A stretch of DNA of 51,001 nt from Bradyrhizobium sp. AT1 (GCF_001590795.1 NZ_JXDL01000001.1:4101346-4152346), one strand, 5' to 3'; shown: positions 1 to 9,379, counted from the stretch's first letter. Numbers and translations: made by a program. Notes: generated by a model not told the origin, from the sequence alone.

Positions 1-1
1 G

Positions 2-622
2 AAGCTGCTCAACGCCTGGCGCGACATGCGCGCCGCCGTGGCGCGGCGTGCCGGCGGCAAGGCGATGCCGGTGATCGCGCTTGTCGGCGGCGGCGAGACC
101 ACCGGGCGCAGCGTAAGCGCGCTGAATTTCGCGCTCGCGGCGGCCCGCGATGGCGCCCGCGTGCTGATGATCGACGCCGACCATCAGATGCACGCGCTCT
201 CCAACAAGGTCAGCCGTCCCGGCAAGAGCGAGCCGAGCAGGCTCGGCTGGCTCTCGATCGGCAGCAAGGCTGCACGCGAGATCAAGACGGTCAACGGCAT
301 TTCGGTGCTGCCGGCCGGCGAAGGTGATGCCGGCAAGGCTACTGATGCGATCCGCAAGGCGATCGCCCAGGCACGCGCCGCGGGCGGCTATGACCTCGTG
401 ATCCTCGACGGCCCGGCGATGCCGCTTCTCGCCGCCAGCCGCAAGCTGCTCGACGACACGGACGCGCTGGTTGCGGTGCTGCCGACCAGCCTCGACATCA
501 ACGACAGCCTGGAAGAGATCCTGACCGCGCTCGGCCGCGCCGAGCGCAAGCTCGTCGGCGTCGTGCTCGACGAGCTCACCCCTGCAGTCGAAGCGCGCCA
601 GCGAGGCAAACAATATGCTTGA
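2..622 (+). CDS. Exopolysaccharide transport / BY-kinase-like protein, C-terminal part (5' truncated by window)
   Basis: The frame is open from the first base, so only the last 206 residues of a larger gene are visible. They form a P-loop ATPase domain of the type that ends Wzz/GumC/ExoP chain-length proteins and bacterial tyrosine kinases: a glycine-rich VGGGETTGRS loop, a VLMIDAD strand and a DLVILDGPAM strand corresponding to Walker A, A' and B. The Walker A lysine position holds Arg (GETTGRS), the usual Arg after DxD is absent, and there is no tyrosine-rich tail (ends RGKQYA), so kinase activity is doubtful. The stop codon overlaps the start of the next gene by 8 bases, suggesting translational coupling. 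Together with the glycosyltransferase and galE this indicates an exopolysaccharide locus continuing to the left. Confidence 0.7.
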   Translation, partial: KLLNAWRDMRAAVARRAGGKAMPVIALVGGGETTGRSVSALNFALAAARDGARVLMIDADHQMHALSNKVSRPGKSEPSRLGWLSIGSKAAREIKTVNGISVLPAGEGDAGKATDAIRKAIAQARAAGGYDLVILDGPAMPLLAASRKLLDDTDALVAVLPTSLDINDSLEEILTALGRAERKLVGVVLDELTPAVEARQRGKQYA

Positions 623-1418
623 GCGCCGCGTCAACATCGACGGACGGGCAGCAACTGCCGAAGTGCCGCGGATCACCGTCGGCGGGCTGCGCATGGCCGC
701 GATCGACCTGGAAGCCACCGCCGACTTCATGATCGAGGCGACCGACCCCAACCATCGCATCGGCCGTCCGTTGTTCCTGACCTCGGCCAATGGCGAGGTG
801 CTGGCGCGCTGCTCGACCGAGCCGCAGACCGAGCGCCTGTTCCGCGCCGCCGACCTGATCAATGCCGACGGCCAGCCGCTGGTGGCGGCCTCGAAGCTGC
901 AATCCTGGTTTCCGCTGCCCGAACGCGTCGCGACCACCGACCTGTTTCACGTCGTCGCGCGCAAGGCGGAAGCAGCGGGCCGCAGCTTCTACATGTTCGG
1001 CGCCAGCGAGGACGAAAACCTCGCGGCCGTCGAGAATGTCCGGAAGCTGTATCCGAACCTGAAGATCGTCGGCTACAGCCACGGCTATCTCAAAGGCGAT
1101 GCGCTGCGCGCGAAGGTCGAGGAGATCAACGCGCTTGCGCCTGATTATCTGTGGGTCGCGCTCGGCGTGCCCAACGAGCAGGCATTCGTGAAGGAATTCA
1201 CGCCGCATCTCACCAATGTTGGCGTTATCAAGACATCCGGCGGGCTGTTCAACTTCCTGTCAGGGAGCCGCGCTCGCGCGCCGCAATGGATGCAGAAGAT
1301 CGGGCTGGAATGGGCCTGGCGCACCCTGCTTGAGCCGCGCCGGCTGTTCTGGCGCTATTTGACCACCAACCCCCGCGCGCTCTATCTTCTCTTCAGCCGC
1401 AACCGACCCCTCCGCTAA
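615..1418 (+). CDS. WecG/TagA/CpsF family glycosyltransferase
   Basis: This 267-residue protein has the length and conserved blocks of the WecG/TagA/CpsF (GT26) family, which transfers a sugar such as N-acetylmannosaminuronate or a hexose to a lipid-linked acceptor. Seen: the TSANGEV block, NADGQPLV (the D is a conserved active-site residue in the family), the FGASEDE Rossmann-like stretch, and WVALGVPNEQAF, the family's LG.P.QE-type motif. The C terminus (WAWRTLLEPRRLFWRYL) is the basic amphipathic tail used for membrane association in this family. The start ATG lies inside the previous gene (8-base overlap), so it is probably translated from the same mRNA. The exact sugar cannot be inferred. 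Confidence 0.88.
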   Translation: MLERRVNIDGRAATAEVPRITVGGLRMAAIDLEATADFMIEATDPNHRIGRPLFLTSANGEVLARCSTEPQTERLFRAADLINADGQPLVAASKLQSWFPLPERVATTDLFHVVARKAEAAGRSFYMFGASEDENLAAVENVRKLYPNLKIVGYSHGYLKGDALRAKVEEINALAPDYLWVALGVPNEQAFVKEFTPHLTNVGVIKTSGGLFNFLSGSRARAPQWMQKIGLEWAWRTLLEPRRLFWRYLTTNPRALYLLFSRNRPLR

Positions 1419-1437
1419 GAGAAGAGCACCAGACGAC

Positions 1438-2430
1438 ATGACCGATCGACCGACTGTCCTCGTCACGGGAGGCGCGGGCTACATTGGCTCGCACGCCTGC
1501 CGCGCATTGACTGCCGCCGGCTATCAGCCCGTCGTTTATGACAATCTCTCGACAGGTCATCGCAGCTTCGTTGCCGGCCCCCTGGTCATCGGCGACCTGC
1601 TCGACGGCGCGGCGCTGGCGCGCGCCTTCGCCGACCACGAGATCACGGCGGTGATGCATTTCGCGGCGGCAAGCCTGGTCGGCGAATCCATGACGGATCC
1701 GCAGAAATACTATGTCAACAATGTGCAGGGAACGCTGTCGCTGTTGCAGGCGATGCGCAATGCCGGCTGTCACCGCATCGTGTTCTCCTCCACCGGCGCC
1801 GTCTACGGCAATGCCGATTCCAAGGAACTGCCGGAGGACTTTCCCTGCGCTCCGATCAATCCTTACGGCGCTTCGAAATGGATGATCGAGCGGATGCTGG
1901 CTGACTACCGCTCAGCCTACGGCTTCGGCGCGTTCTGCCTGCGTTATTTCAACGCCAGCGGCGCCGATCCCTCAGGCGGCATCGGCGAACTGCGCGACAA
2001 CGAAACCCATCTCATTCCCCGCGCCATGATGGCGCTGCAAGGCCATGTCGATTTCGCGGTGTTCGGCGATGATTACGACACGCCCGATGGAACCGCGATC
2101 CGCGACTACATCCACGTCACCGATCTGGCGGCAGCGCATGTGGCGGCACTCAAGCTGCTGGAACAGGGACATGCCGGCGGCAGCTTCAATCTCGGCACCG
2201 GCGCCGGCTTCTCGGTGCGCGAGATCCTCGACGCCATCAGGCAGGAGACCGGGCGCGAGGTGCCGCACACCGTCAGGCCGCGCCGCGCCGGCGATCCCAC
2301 TTATCTGGTCGCTGACCCCTCCGCGGCACGGAAGGTGCTGAACTTCGTGCCGCGTCACTCCGATTTGCCTACGGTCATCCGCACCGCCTGGGCCTGGCAC
2401 CAGAAGGCGCATCCGCTTAAGTCGCGTTAG
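1438..2430 (+). CDS. galE: UDP-glucose 4-epimerase
   Basis: This 330-residue extended short-chain dehydrogenase interconverts UDP-glucose and UDP-galactose with tightly bound NAD. Seen: the N-terminal NAD loop TGGAGYIGSH (residues 10-19), DLLD for the adenine-binding acidic residue region, the FSSTGAVYG strand with the catalytic Ser/Thr, the catalytic Tyr143-x-x-x-Lys147 in NPYGASKWM, and the LRYFNASGADPSGGIGE block typical of GalE. It starts 20 bases after the glycosyltransferase gene, behind a purine-rich AGAAGAG, and probably supplies UDP-galactose for the exopolysaccharide locus. Paralogues acting on UDP-GlcNAc or pentoses cannot be excluded. Confidence 0.93.
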   Translation: MTDRPTVLVTGGAGYIGSHACRALTAAGYQPVVYDNLSTGHRSFVAGPLVIGDLLDGAALARAFADHEITAVMHFAAASLVGESMTDPQKYYVNNVQGTLSLLQAMRNAGCHRIVFSSTGAVYGNADSKELPEDFPCAPINPYGASKWMIERMLADYRSAYGFGAFCLRYFNASGADPSGGIGELRDNETHLIPRAMMALQGHVDFAVFGDDYDTPDGTAIRDYIHVTDLAAAHVAALKLLEQGHAGGSFNLGTGAGFSVREILDAIRQETGREVPHTVRPRRAGDPTYLVADPSAARKVLNFVPRHSDLPTVIRTAWAWHQKAHPLKSR

Positions 2431-2469
2431 AGCCTGTAAAACAGATTTGGTTGACACGTTGGAGCTGTG

Positions 2470-2495
2470 CACCTCTCCCGCTTGCGGGAGAGGTG
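2470..2495. terminator. Bidirectional hairpin terminator between galE and the GAF/GGDEF/EAL gene
   Basis: A perfect 12-bp inverted repeat (arms 2470-2481 and 2484-2495, sequence CACCTCTCCCGC) with a 2-base centre lies in the 80-base gap between two convergent genes. There is no T-run on either side, so it would act as a strong hairpin rather than a classical intrinsic terminator. A degenerate relative occurs at 36791-36812, also between convergent genes. Confidence 0.6.
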
Positions 2496-2510
2496 AACGA
2501 GCCGCAGCCA

Positions 2511-5500
2511 TCAGACGACGGCGCGTTTCAGGCGTGACGCCGCAGCTTCCGTGACTGCAACGTCCGGCTCCGGCTGGAGCGGCGGCGCGATGGGCAGAAC
2601 CATGGGCCGCAGCAGCTCGGCCATCTGCCGCGCCGGCAACGGCTTGGCGATGAGGAAGCCTTGCATCTCGTCGCAGCCATGGGCGCGCAGGAACGCCTCC
2701 TGCTCGACGTTCTCGACACCTTCGGCGACCACGGTCATGCCGAGCGCCTTGCCCATGCTGATGATCGCTTGCGCGATCGCCTGGTCTTCCGAATCGTGCG
2801 GCAGGTCGCGCACGAAGGAGCGGTCGATCTTGATTGTGTCGATCGGGAAGTGCTTCATCAGCGACATAGACGAATAGCCGGTGCCGAAATCGTCGATGGC
2901 AAGGCGAATGCCGCGGCTCTGGATGGCGTCGAGCACCTTGAGCGCACGTCCGACGTTGCGCATCATCATGCTCTCGGTGACCTCGAGCTGGAGCAGCACG
3001 GGGGACATGCCGCTGGCCGCGAGCGCCTCGTCGACGTCCTGCAACAAATGCTCGTCGGCGAACTGCCGCGGCGACAGATTGACCGCCATCGACAGCGGCA
3101 GCAGGCCGCGACGCTGCCAGGCCATGGCCTGCGAGCAGGCCTCGTTGAGCACCCAGCGGCCGATCGGCACGATCAGCCCGGTTTCTTCCGCGAGCGGAAT
3201 GAACTGCGCCGGTGAGACGCTGCCGAGGTCGGGATGCGTCCAGCGCAGCAGCGCTTCCACGCCGGTGATCTGGCCGGTCTCCATCTCCACCTTGGGCTGG
3301 TAGTTCAGCGAGAACTGGCCGCGCTCCAGCGCCCGGCGCAGCGCGCTCTCCAGCGACAGCCGTTCGATCGACTGCGTCTTCACTTCCTTGGAGAAGAAGC
3401 GATAGCCGTTCTTGCCGTCTTCCTTGGCGAGATACATCGCCATGTCGGCGTTCTTGGTCAGCGTCTGCGCGTCGGAACCGTTGGCCGGATACATCGCGAT
3501 GCCGATCGACGCCGTGGTGTGGCACTCGTGCCCGGCGAGCTCCATGGGCTGGGCGAGCGCGGTCAAAAGGTCGGTCGCGATGTGCTGGACATCGTCGATC
3601 TCGCCGCACTGGTCGAGGATCACCACGAACTCGTCGCCGCCGAGGCGCGCCACCACGTCGCTTGCCCGCAGCGCCCCGCGCAAGCGATTGGCGACCTCGA
3701 GCAGCAGCAGGTCGCCGGCCTCGTGCCCGAGCGAATCGTTGATGACCTTGAAGCGGTCGAGGTCGATGAACAGCACCGCAAAACGGTGATCGTGTCGCTC
3801 CGCCGTGGCGATCGCCTCGCGCAAGAGCCCGTTGAAGGTCTCGCGGTTCGGAAGGTCCGTCAGGCTGTCATGCGAGGCGAGGTACTCGATCCGCTCGTCC
3901 GCCTCGTTCTTGGCGTCGGCGCGATCGAAATTCTCCATCGCAAAGGACACGTTGTCGGCAAGACGCTGCAACAGCTCGACGAACTCGGTCGTAAAAGTCC
4001 CCGGCTCCGTCGACATGTAGATCATGACGCCGACGGCCTGGTCGTGCACGATCAGCGGAAATGCCGCGCCGGAGCGCGCGCCGTCGCCGCGCACGACGGC
4101 GTGGAAGGCGCTCACGCGCTGGTCGTTGAGATAGTCGTTGCTGATGCAGGGCTGGCGCGTGCGGAACGCCGTGCCGCTCATGCCGCGCCCTTCGGGCCGC
4201 TCCGGATCGATCGAGAGGCGGACGTTGCGCGTGGTGTCGGCGGAGGGGCCGGCGCTCGCCACGATTTCCAGCTGATCGCTGTCGGCCCTTGCCAGCGCGA
4301 TGGTGGTCGAGGTGAACTTGGCACCGTTCGACGCCGCAAGACACACGAGATCGAACAGCTCGGCGCGCGACTTCGCCCGCATGATCGCCTCGTTGGTCGC
4401 GCTCAGCGCCGCGAACATGCGCCTCAGGCGCTCCTTCTGCGCCTCGGTGCGGGCCTTCTCCTCGGCACGCTCGAAATTGTCGAGTGCGAACGAGACGTTT
4501 TCTGCAAGACGGGCCAGCAGCTCGACCAGATCGGGCGTGAATGTGTCCTCCTCCGGAGCGAGGAAGAGCAGGATGCCGATCGGCTTCCGGCCGTCGCGCA
4601 GCAGCGGGAAGCTCGCAGCCGCGCGGGTCCCGTCCTCGACGGCCTTGGAGCGCCAGTGCGCCGATCGCGGATCGTGCATGTAGTCGTTGATGACGCTCGG
4701 CCGGCACGTCCGCAGCGAAATTCCGATGATTCCCTGGCCTTCGGGATGATCCGGGGAGATCACGCAGGTGCGTCCGACCATCCGCTCCTGGAGCCGCCCC
4801 TTCACGGCGACGACCCGGACCAGCTCGGATGCCTCGTCGATGATTCCAATCGTCGCCGAGGCGAACACGTCGCCCAGCACGGCTGCCTGACATGCGACGT
4901 CGAACAGCTCCTCGCGGGTCTCGGCACGCATGATGGCTTCGTTGGTGGCGCTCAACGCCTCGAACATGCCGCTCAGCCGGTTTCGCTGCTTGTCGGCCTT
5001 GGCCTTCTCCTCAGCGCGGTCGAGATTTGCGATCGCGAATGACACGTTGCGCGCAAGACGTTCCAGCAGCTCGACCAGCTCGGGCGTGAACGTGCCGATC
5101 TCCAGGGAATTGAACAGGAACACGCCCTCAGTGCGATCACCGTTGAGCAACGGCAGCGCCGCGGAGGATTTGACGCCGGTGCGGCGCGCGCTGTCGTACC
5201 ACGGCTTGAGGCGGTCGTCGGCCAGCAGGTCGTTGGTCAGGCACGGCTTGCCGGTGCGGAAGCACGTACCGGTCAGGCCTCGCCCTTCCGGCACCTTGTC
5301 CGTCGTCGCAAATTTCAGACTGCGCACCTCATCGGAATTCGGTCCCGCGGAGGCGACGACGCGCAGCAGCTCGGAGGAAGGCTCAGCGAGCGCGATCGTA
5401 GCCGAGCCGAACTTGCCGCCTTGCACCGACGCTTCGCAGACGAGATCGAACAGCTCGGCCCGCGACGTCGCCCGGATGATCGCTTCATTGGTGGCGCTCA

Positions 5501-6683
5501 GCGCGGCGTACATGCGCGCCAGCCGCTCCTCCTCGCGCGCGATCTCAGCCTTTTCCTCGTCGCGGTCGAAGTTCTGGAGCGCAAAGCACACGTTCTCGGT
5601 CATGCGCAGCAACAGCGCGACGATGCCCTCGTCCTTCGCCCAGGACTTGCTCACGAAGAAGAACATCACGCCGACGCTGATTCCGCGCTTGATCAGCGGC
5701 GCCGCGACGCAGGCGACCGCCCCGGCATTGATATTGGCCCGCTCCCAGGTGGTTCCCTTGGTGCGACCGACAAGGTCGTCTTCGACCATCGCCTTCTGCG
5801 TCCGGAAGACCTGGCCGGAGATGCCACGACCGTGAGGATTCTCAGGGTCGATTGAGTAGCGCGCCTGCCGGATCAGGTCGAGATTCTGTCCGGTCGCGGC
5901 CACCGGTGTCAGCCAGTGCGAGTTTTCCTCGCGCAGCAGCACGAAAGTCGCCAGCGATTTTCCACCATGCACTGCTGCGTCGCAGACCCGCTGATAGAGG
6001 TCCAGTTCGGTATTGGCCTTGAGGATCGCCTCGTTGGTCGCGCTCAGCGCCCCGAACATGCGATTGAGCCGCCGCATCGCCGCTTCGCTCTCCCGACGCG
6101 CTCCCTCTCGCTCGAAATTCTCGAGCGCATAGGAAATGTTGGCCGACATGCGCTCGAACAGCGACACCATCTGCTCGTTCAGCGAGCCGGCTTCGCGGCG
6201 GGTCACGTAGAGCACGCCGACGCTCTTGCCGTTGCAGAGCAGCGGCAACGCCGCAGCCGCGCCGATGGCGGCCGAAGCCGCACCCGCGCGCCACGCCAGC
6301 GAACGCGGATCGTTCAGATAATCGTTGCTGATGCACAGCTTCTGTTCGCGAAACGCCTCGCCACCGACACCGGAGCCTTCGGGTGTACCGGCTTCTGTCG
6401 TGATGACGAGCGAGCGGAGTCGCGGGATGTCGTCGCCGCAGCCGGCCACGAAACGCAAGCGGCTGCCATCCGGTCCCACCAGGAACACGGCGACCGCCAA
6501 AAAATCTCCGCTCGAAAACCCGGCGTCGCAGACCTTCTGGTACAGCTCGTCCGGCGATTTCGCATAGAGAATCGCTTCGTTGATGGCGCTCAACGCCGCA
6601 AATGTGCGCGCGAGTGTCGTCGACACGATCTCAGCTCCCGGGCATTCTGCCAGTTTCTCCCGGGTGACTTTATGAACGACCAT
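2511..6683 (-). CDS. Five-GAF diguanylate cyclase/phosphodiesterase (GGDEF-EAL)
   Basis: This 1390-residue cytoplasmic signalling protein consists of five tandem GAF modules of about 185 residues each. Each begins with a near-identical helix (ALSATNEAI or variant) at roughly 27, 210, 398, 583 and 768, and each is preceded by a charged linker. A GGDEF domain (about 945-1110, intact RLGGDEF near 1013) and an EAL domain (about 1120-1365, intact GVEALLRW near 1143, with DDFGTGYSS and KIDRSFV) follow. Both catalytic motifs look complete, so it could make and degrade cyclic di-GMP under control of GAF ligands or redox state. No transmembrane segment or signal peptide is visible. An 8-bp inverted repeat surrounds the start codon. 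It stands alone, convergent with galE and divergent from the Ldh-family gene. Confidence 0.93.
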   Translation of the reverse strand: MVVHKVTREKLAECPGAEIVSTTLARTFAALSAINEAILYAKSPDELYQKVCDAGFSSGDFLAVAVFLVGPDGSRLRFVAGCGDDIPRLRSLVITTEAGTPEGSGVGGEAFREQKLCISNDYLNDPRSLAWRAGAASAAIGAAAALPLLCNGKSVGVLYVTRREAGSLNEQMVSLFERMSANISYALENFEREGARRESEAAMRRLNRMFGALSATNEAILKANTELDLYQRVCDAAVHGGKSLATFVLLREENSHWLTPVAATGQNLDLIRQARYSIDPENPHGRGISGQVFRTQKAMVEDDLVGRTKGTTWERANINAGAVACVAAPLIKRGISVGVMFFFVSKSWAKDEGIVALLLRMTENVCFALQNFDRDEEKAEIAREEERLARMYAALSATNEAIIRATSRAELFDLVCEASVQGGKFGSATIALAEPSSELLRVVASAGPNSDEVRSLKFATTDKVPEGRGLTGTCFRTGKPCLTNDLLADDRLKPWYDSARRTGVKSSAALPLLNGDRTEGVFLFNSLEIGTFTPELVELLERLARNVSFAIANLDRAEEKAKADKQRNRLSGMFEALSATNEAIMRAETREELFDVACQAAVLGDVFASATIGIIDEASELVRVVAVKGRLQERMVGRTCVISPDHPEGQGIIGISLRTCRPSVINDYMHDPRSAHWRSKAVEDGTRAAASFPLLRDGRKPIGILLFLAPEEDTFTPDLVELLARLAENVSFALDNFERAEEKARTEAQKERLRRMFAALSATNEAIMRAKSRAELFDLVCLAASNGAKFTSTTIALARADSDQLEIVASAGPSADTTRNVRLSIDPERPEGRGMSGTAFRTRQPCISNDYLNDQRVSAFHAVVRGDGARSGAAFPLIVHDQAVGVMIYMSTEPGTFTTEFVELLQRLADNVSFAMENFDRADAKNEADERIEYLASHDSLTDLPNRETFNGLLREAIATAERHDHRFAVLFIDLDRFKVINDSLGHEAGDLLLLEVANRLRGALRASDVVARLGGDEFVVILDQCGEIDDVQHIATDLLTALAQPMELAGHECHTTASIGIAMYPANGSDAQTLTKNADMAMYLAKEDGKNGYRFFSKEVKTQSIERLSLESALRRALERGQFSLNYQPKVEMETGQITGVEALLRWTHPDLGSVSPAQFIPLAEETGLIVPIGRWVLNEACSQAMAWQRRGLLPLSMAVNLSPRQFADEHLLQDVDEALAASGMSPVLLQLEVTESMMMRNVGRALKVLDAIQSRGIRLAIDDFGTGYSSMSLMKHFPIDTIKIDRSFVRDLPHDSEDQAIAQAIISMGKALGMTVVAEGVENVEQEAFLRAHGCDEMQGFLIAKPLPARQMAELLRPMVLPIAPPLQPEPDVAVTEAAASRLKRAVV

Positions 6684-6699
6684 CGCCTAAGTGGTCGTT
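6675..6699 (-). promoter_or_regulatory. Inverted repeat enclosing the start codon of the GAF/GGDEF/EAL gene
   Basis: Arms AACGACCA (6675-6682) and TGGTCGTT (6692-6699) are perfectly complementary with a 9-base spacer, and the ATG (6681-6683) spans the edge of one arm. Only a weak Shine-Dalgarno (TAGG) is present. In mRNA the stem could hide the start codon; as DNA it could be an operator. Confidence 0.35.
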
Positions 6700-6922
6700 A
6701 TTGCGCGCTGCAAACCAGCGATCAAAGTGAACGAGCTACGAACGACCTGCGGCAAACCTGACGGAAATACCGCCGCGCGGGACGAATCCTCGTCAAGGGC
6801 GGGTTCTCTTTACGATTTTGCAGCCCTGTATTGGTTTACGGGAGATTGATATCGCCGCTGCGCTTTGAGACGATGACTTCAACAATCAGCGCCCGACAAG
6901 GGCACGAAGCTCGGGGAACGCC

Positions 6923-7975
6923 ATGCCGATCGTCAAGGCCGATCGCCTCACGCGCATCAGCGCCGCCTTGCTCCGCGCCGCCGGAGCCTCCGAGGAAGAG
7001 GCCGACGCCGTCGCAAAGGGCTGCGTCAACGCCAACCTCGCCGGCCACGACTCCCACGGTGTGATCGCCGTTCCCACCTATGTCGACCGCATCAAGGCCG
7101 GCCACATCGTGCCCGGCGCCAAATGGACCATCGTCCAGGAAACGCCGACCACGACCGTGATCGACGGTCATTGGGGTTTTGGTTTCCACGTCAACGCCAA
7201 GGCGATGGCGCTGACGATCGAGAAAGCCAAGACGGCGAATGTCGCGGCGTGCACCGTATTCCGGCAGAGCCATGTCGGCCGCCTCGCCGCCTATCCCTTG
7301 ATGGCGATGCGCGAGGGCATGATCGGGATCGCGACGGCGGATTCGGGCCGCTCGCCGAAGCACGTGGCGCCGTTCGGGGGCAAGGAGGCGCGGCTCGGCA
7401 CCAACCCGATCTCGATCGCGGTGCCGTCCGATCTCGATACGCCGTTCTATCTGGACATGGCGACCTCGGCGGTCGCGGCCGGCAAGATCCAGCTCGCGGT
7501 CGCACGCGGCGAGGAGATTCCGACGGGATGGATCATCGACGCCGAGGGACGGCACACCACCGATCCCACGCAATACCGCAAAGGCGGCGCGCTGCTGCCG
7601 CTCGGCGGCACCGAGGGCTACAAGGGCAGCGGCCTCGCCGCCATGGTCGAAGTGCTGTGCGGCCTGCTCACCGGGCTCGGTTTCGGCGTCGAGCCGACGG
7701 GGCGGCACAATGACGGCTGCTTCATGGCGGTGTTCAACGTCGCCGCGTTCCGGCAGCTAGCGGACTTCAAGTGCGAGGTCGCGGAGTTCGCGCACTATCT
7801 CAAATCGACGCCGCCGTCCGAGGGCAGCAAGGGCGTCTACTATCCCGGCGAGATCGAGGGCCTGCGCGAGCAGCAGCGCCTGCGCGACGGCATCGAGATC
7901 GAGGATGCCACGTGGGAGAAACTGCGCGCGCTGGCGAGGGAATACCGGCTCGACACCGTGCTCGATCTGGGCTGA
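6923..7975 (+). CDS. Ldh family (malate/L-lactate-type) NAD(P)-dependent oxidoreductase
   Basis: This 350-residue protein belongs to the Ldh/YlbC/YiaK family of NAD(P)-dependent 2-hydroxy-acid or keto-acid reductases, a fold unrelated to classical Rossmann lactate dehydrogenases. Seen: the family block NLAGHDSHGV (His-Asp-Ser-His-Gly) near residues 37-46, SHVGRLAAY, APFGGKEARLGTNPISIAVP and the late GYKGSGLAAMVEVLCGLLTG. A GGGGAA Shine-Dalgarno precedes the ATG. It is the first of three co-oriented genes with short gaps (21 and 15 bases) and is probably co-transcribed with the monooxygenase and FAH hydrolase. The substrate (malate, lactate, ureidoglycolate or a sugar-derived acid) cannot be told. 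Confidence 0.88.
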   Translation: MPIVKADRLTRISAALLRAAGASEEEADAVAKGCVNANLAGHDSHGVIAVPTYVDRIKAGHIVPGAKWTIVQETPTTTVIDGHWGFGFHVNAKAMALTIEKAKTANVAACTVFRQSHVGRLAAYPLMAMREGMIGIATADSGRSPKHVAPFGGKEARLGTNPISIAVPSDLDTPFYLDMATSAVAAGKIQLAVARGEEIPTGWIIDAEGRHTTDPTQYRKGGALLPLGGTEGYKGSGLAAMVEVLCGLLTGLGFGVEPTGRHNDGCFMAVFNVAAFRQLADFKCEVAEFAHYLKSTPPSEGSKGVYYPGEIEGLREQQRLRDGIEIEDATWEKLRALAREYRLDTVLDLG

Positions 7976-7996
7976 CGGCATCAGGAGAACAGCAGC

Positions 7997-9364
7997 ATGA
8001 CGAGACAGATGGTCCTGGTCGGCTTCCTCCAGGCGCAGAACTGCACCAATTTGCCGAGCTCCTGGCGGCATCCGGACTCGCGCGACGATTCCATGTCGGC
8101 GGACTATTATCAGGCGATCGCCAAAATTCTCGAAGCCGGCAAGTTCCACATGGCCTTCTTCGACGATCGCCTGGCGATGCCGGACCGCTATGGCAACGAC
8201 CACGCCCACACCGTCGAATACGGCATCCGCTGCGTGAAGATGGATCCGTTGATCGTGCTGACCACGATGGGCATGGTCACCGAGAAGCTCGGCTTGGGCG
8301 CGACCTGCTCGACCACCTATTACGAACCATTCGACGTCGCGCGCCGGTTCGCGACGCTCGATCTGATGTCCGGCGGGCGCGCGGGCTGGAACGTCGTCAC
8401 CTCGCTCAACGACGGCGAAGCCCTCAACATGGGGCGCGACTCCCATCCCGAACATGATTCCCGCTACGACAAGGCCGACGAGTTCATGGAGGTCGTGCTC
8501 GGCCATTGGGACACCTGGGAGGACGGCGCGCTCATCATCGACAAGAAGAGCGGTCGCTTTGCCGATCCAACCAAGGTGAAGCGGCTCGATCACAAGGGGC
8601 CGGCCTTCAAGTCGCGCGGACCGTTCACCGTGCCGCGCTCGCAACAGGGCCATCCGGTCATCATCCAGGCCGGCGCCTCCGGCCGCGGCCAGCGCTTCGC
8701 CGGCCGCTGGGGCGAAGTGATCTTCACGGCCGCGCGCAATCTCACTGCCGCCAAGGAAGGCTACGCCGCCGTGCGCAACGAGGCCGCCAAGGCCGGCCGC
8801 GATCCCGACCAGATGTTCCTCTGCAATCTGACGACGCCGGTCTGCGCCGCCACCAAGGCGGAGGCGGAGGACAGGATGGCGCTGATCAACAAGCTGCCGC
8901 TGCAGATCGACGCGCTATCGCTGCTCGCCGAAGCCCTCAACTACGATTTCGCCTCCAAGGACCTCGACGAGCCGCTGACCACGGACGAGCTGAAGAGCAT
9001 GCAGGGCATTCTGGGCATCCGCGACGGCGTGCTGAAGGCCTCAGGCAAGAGCAACCCGAGCGCGCGCGACTTCGTCACCTTCTCCGGCCGCGGCCAGGTG
9101 CAGGACGCGATGGTCGGCGGCCCCAAGGAGATCGCCGACAAGTTCGAAGAAATGTTCGTCGAGCGCGGCTGCGACGGTTTCGTCATCGCCGCAACCTACG
9201 TGCCCGGCTCCTATGCCGATTTCGTCCAGCATGTCGTGCCGGAGCTGCAGCGACGCGGCCTGTTTCAGAAGGACTATCGCGGCAAGACGCTTCGCGAAAA
9301 TCTCGGGCTCAGGCGACCGGCGGCGGGCGCCTGGAAGGTACAGCCGCGCGATGCCGCGGAATAA
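7997..9364 (+). CDS. LLM-class flavin-dependent monooxygenase, NtaA/SnaA/DszA type
   Basis: This 455-residue TIM-barrel protein of the bacterial luciferase-like class uses reduced FMN supplied by a separate reductase. Seen: LGATCSTTYYEPFDVARRFATLD, the FMN-pocket block GRAGWNVVTSLNDGEALNMG (typical of nitrilotriacetate and dibenzothiophene monooxygenases), VIIQAGASGRGQRFA, and the tail VPELQRRGLFQKDY. AGGAGA precedes the ATG. Lying between an Ldh-family dehydrogenase and a FAH-type hydrolase, it may open a catabolic route for an amine, sulfonate or ether. No flavin reductase gene is adjacent. A paralogue is at 27771-29150. Confidence 0.9.
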   Translation: MTRQMVLVGFLQAQNCTNLPSSWRHPDSRDDSMSADYYQAIAKILEAGKFHMAFFDDRLAMPDRYGNDHAHTVEYGIRCVKMDPLIVLTTMGMVTEKLGLGATCSTTYYEPFDVARRFATLDLMSGGRAGWNVVTSLNDGEALNMGRDSHPEHDSRYDKADEFMEVVLGHWDTWEDGALIIDKKSGRFADPTKVKRLDHKGPAFKSRGPFTVPRSQQGHPVIIQAGASGRGQRFAGRWGEVIFTAARNLTAAKEGYAAVRNEAAKAGRDPDQMFLCNLTTPVCAATKAEAEDRMALINKLPLQIDALSLLAEALNYDFASKDLDEPLTTDELKSMQGILGIRDGVLKASGKSNPSARDFVTFSGRGQVQDAMVGGPKEIADKFEEMFVERGCDGFVIAATYVPGSYADFVQHVVPELQRRGLFQKDYRGKTLRENLGLRRPAAGAWKVQPRDAAE

Positions 9365-9379
9365 CGACGAGGACAAATT

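Noticed and set aside
1972..3609. A minus-strand 545-codon frame spanning the galE 3' end and the GGDEF/EAL region
   Set aside because: It is out of frame with the GGDEF/EAL protein, crosses the terminator at 2470-2495 and is antisense to galE.
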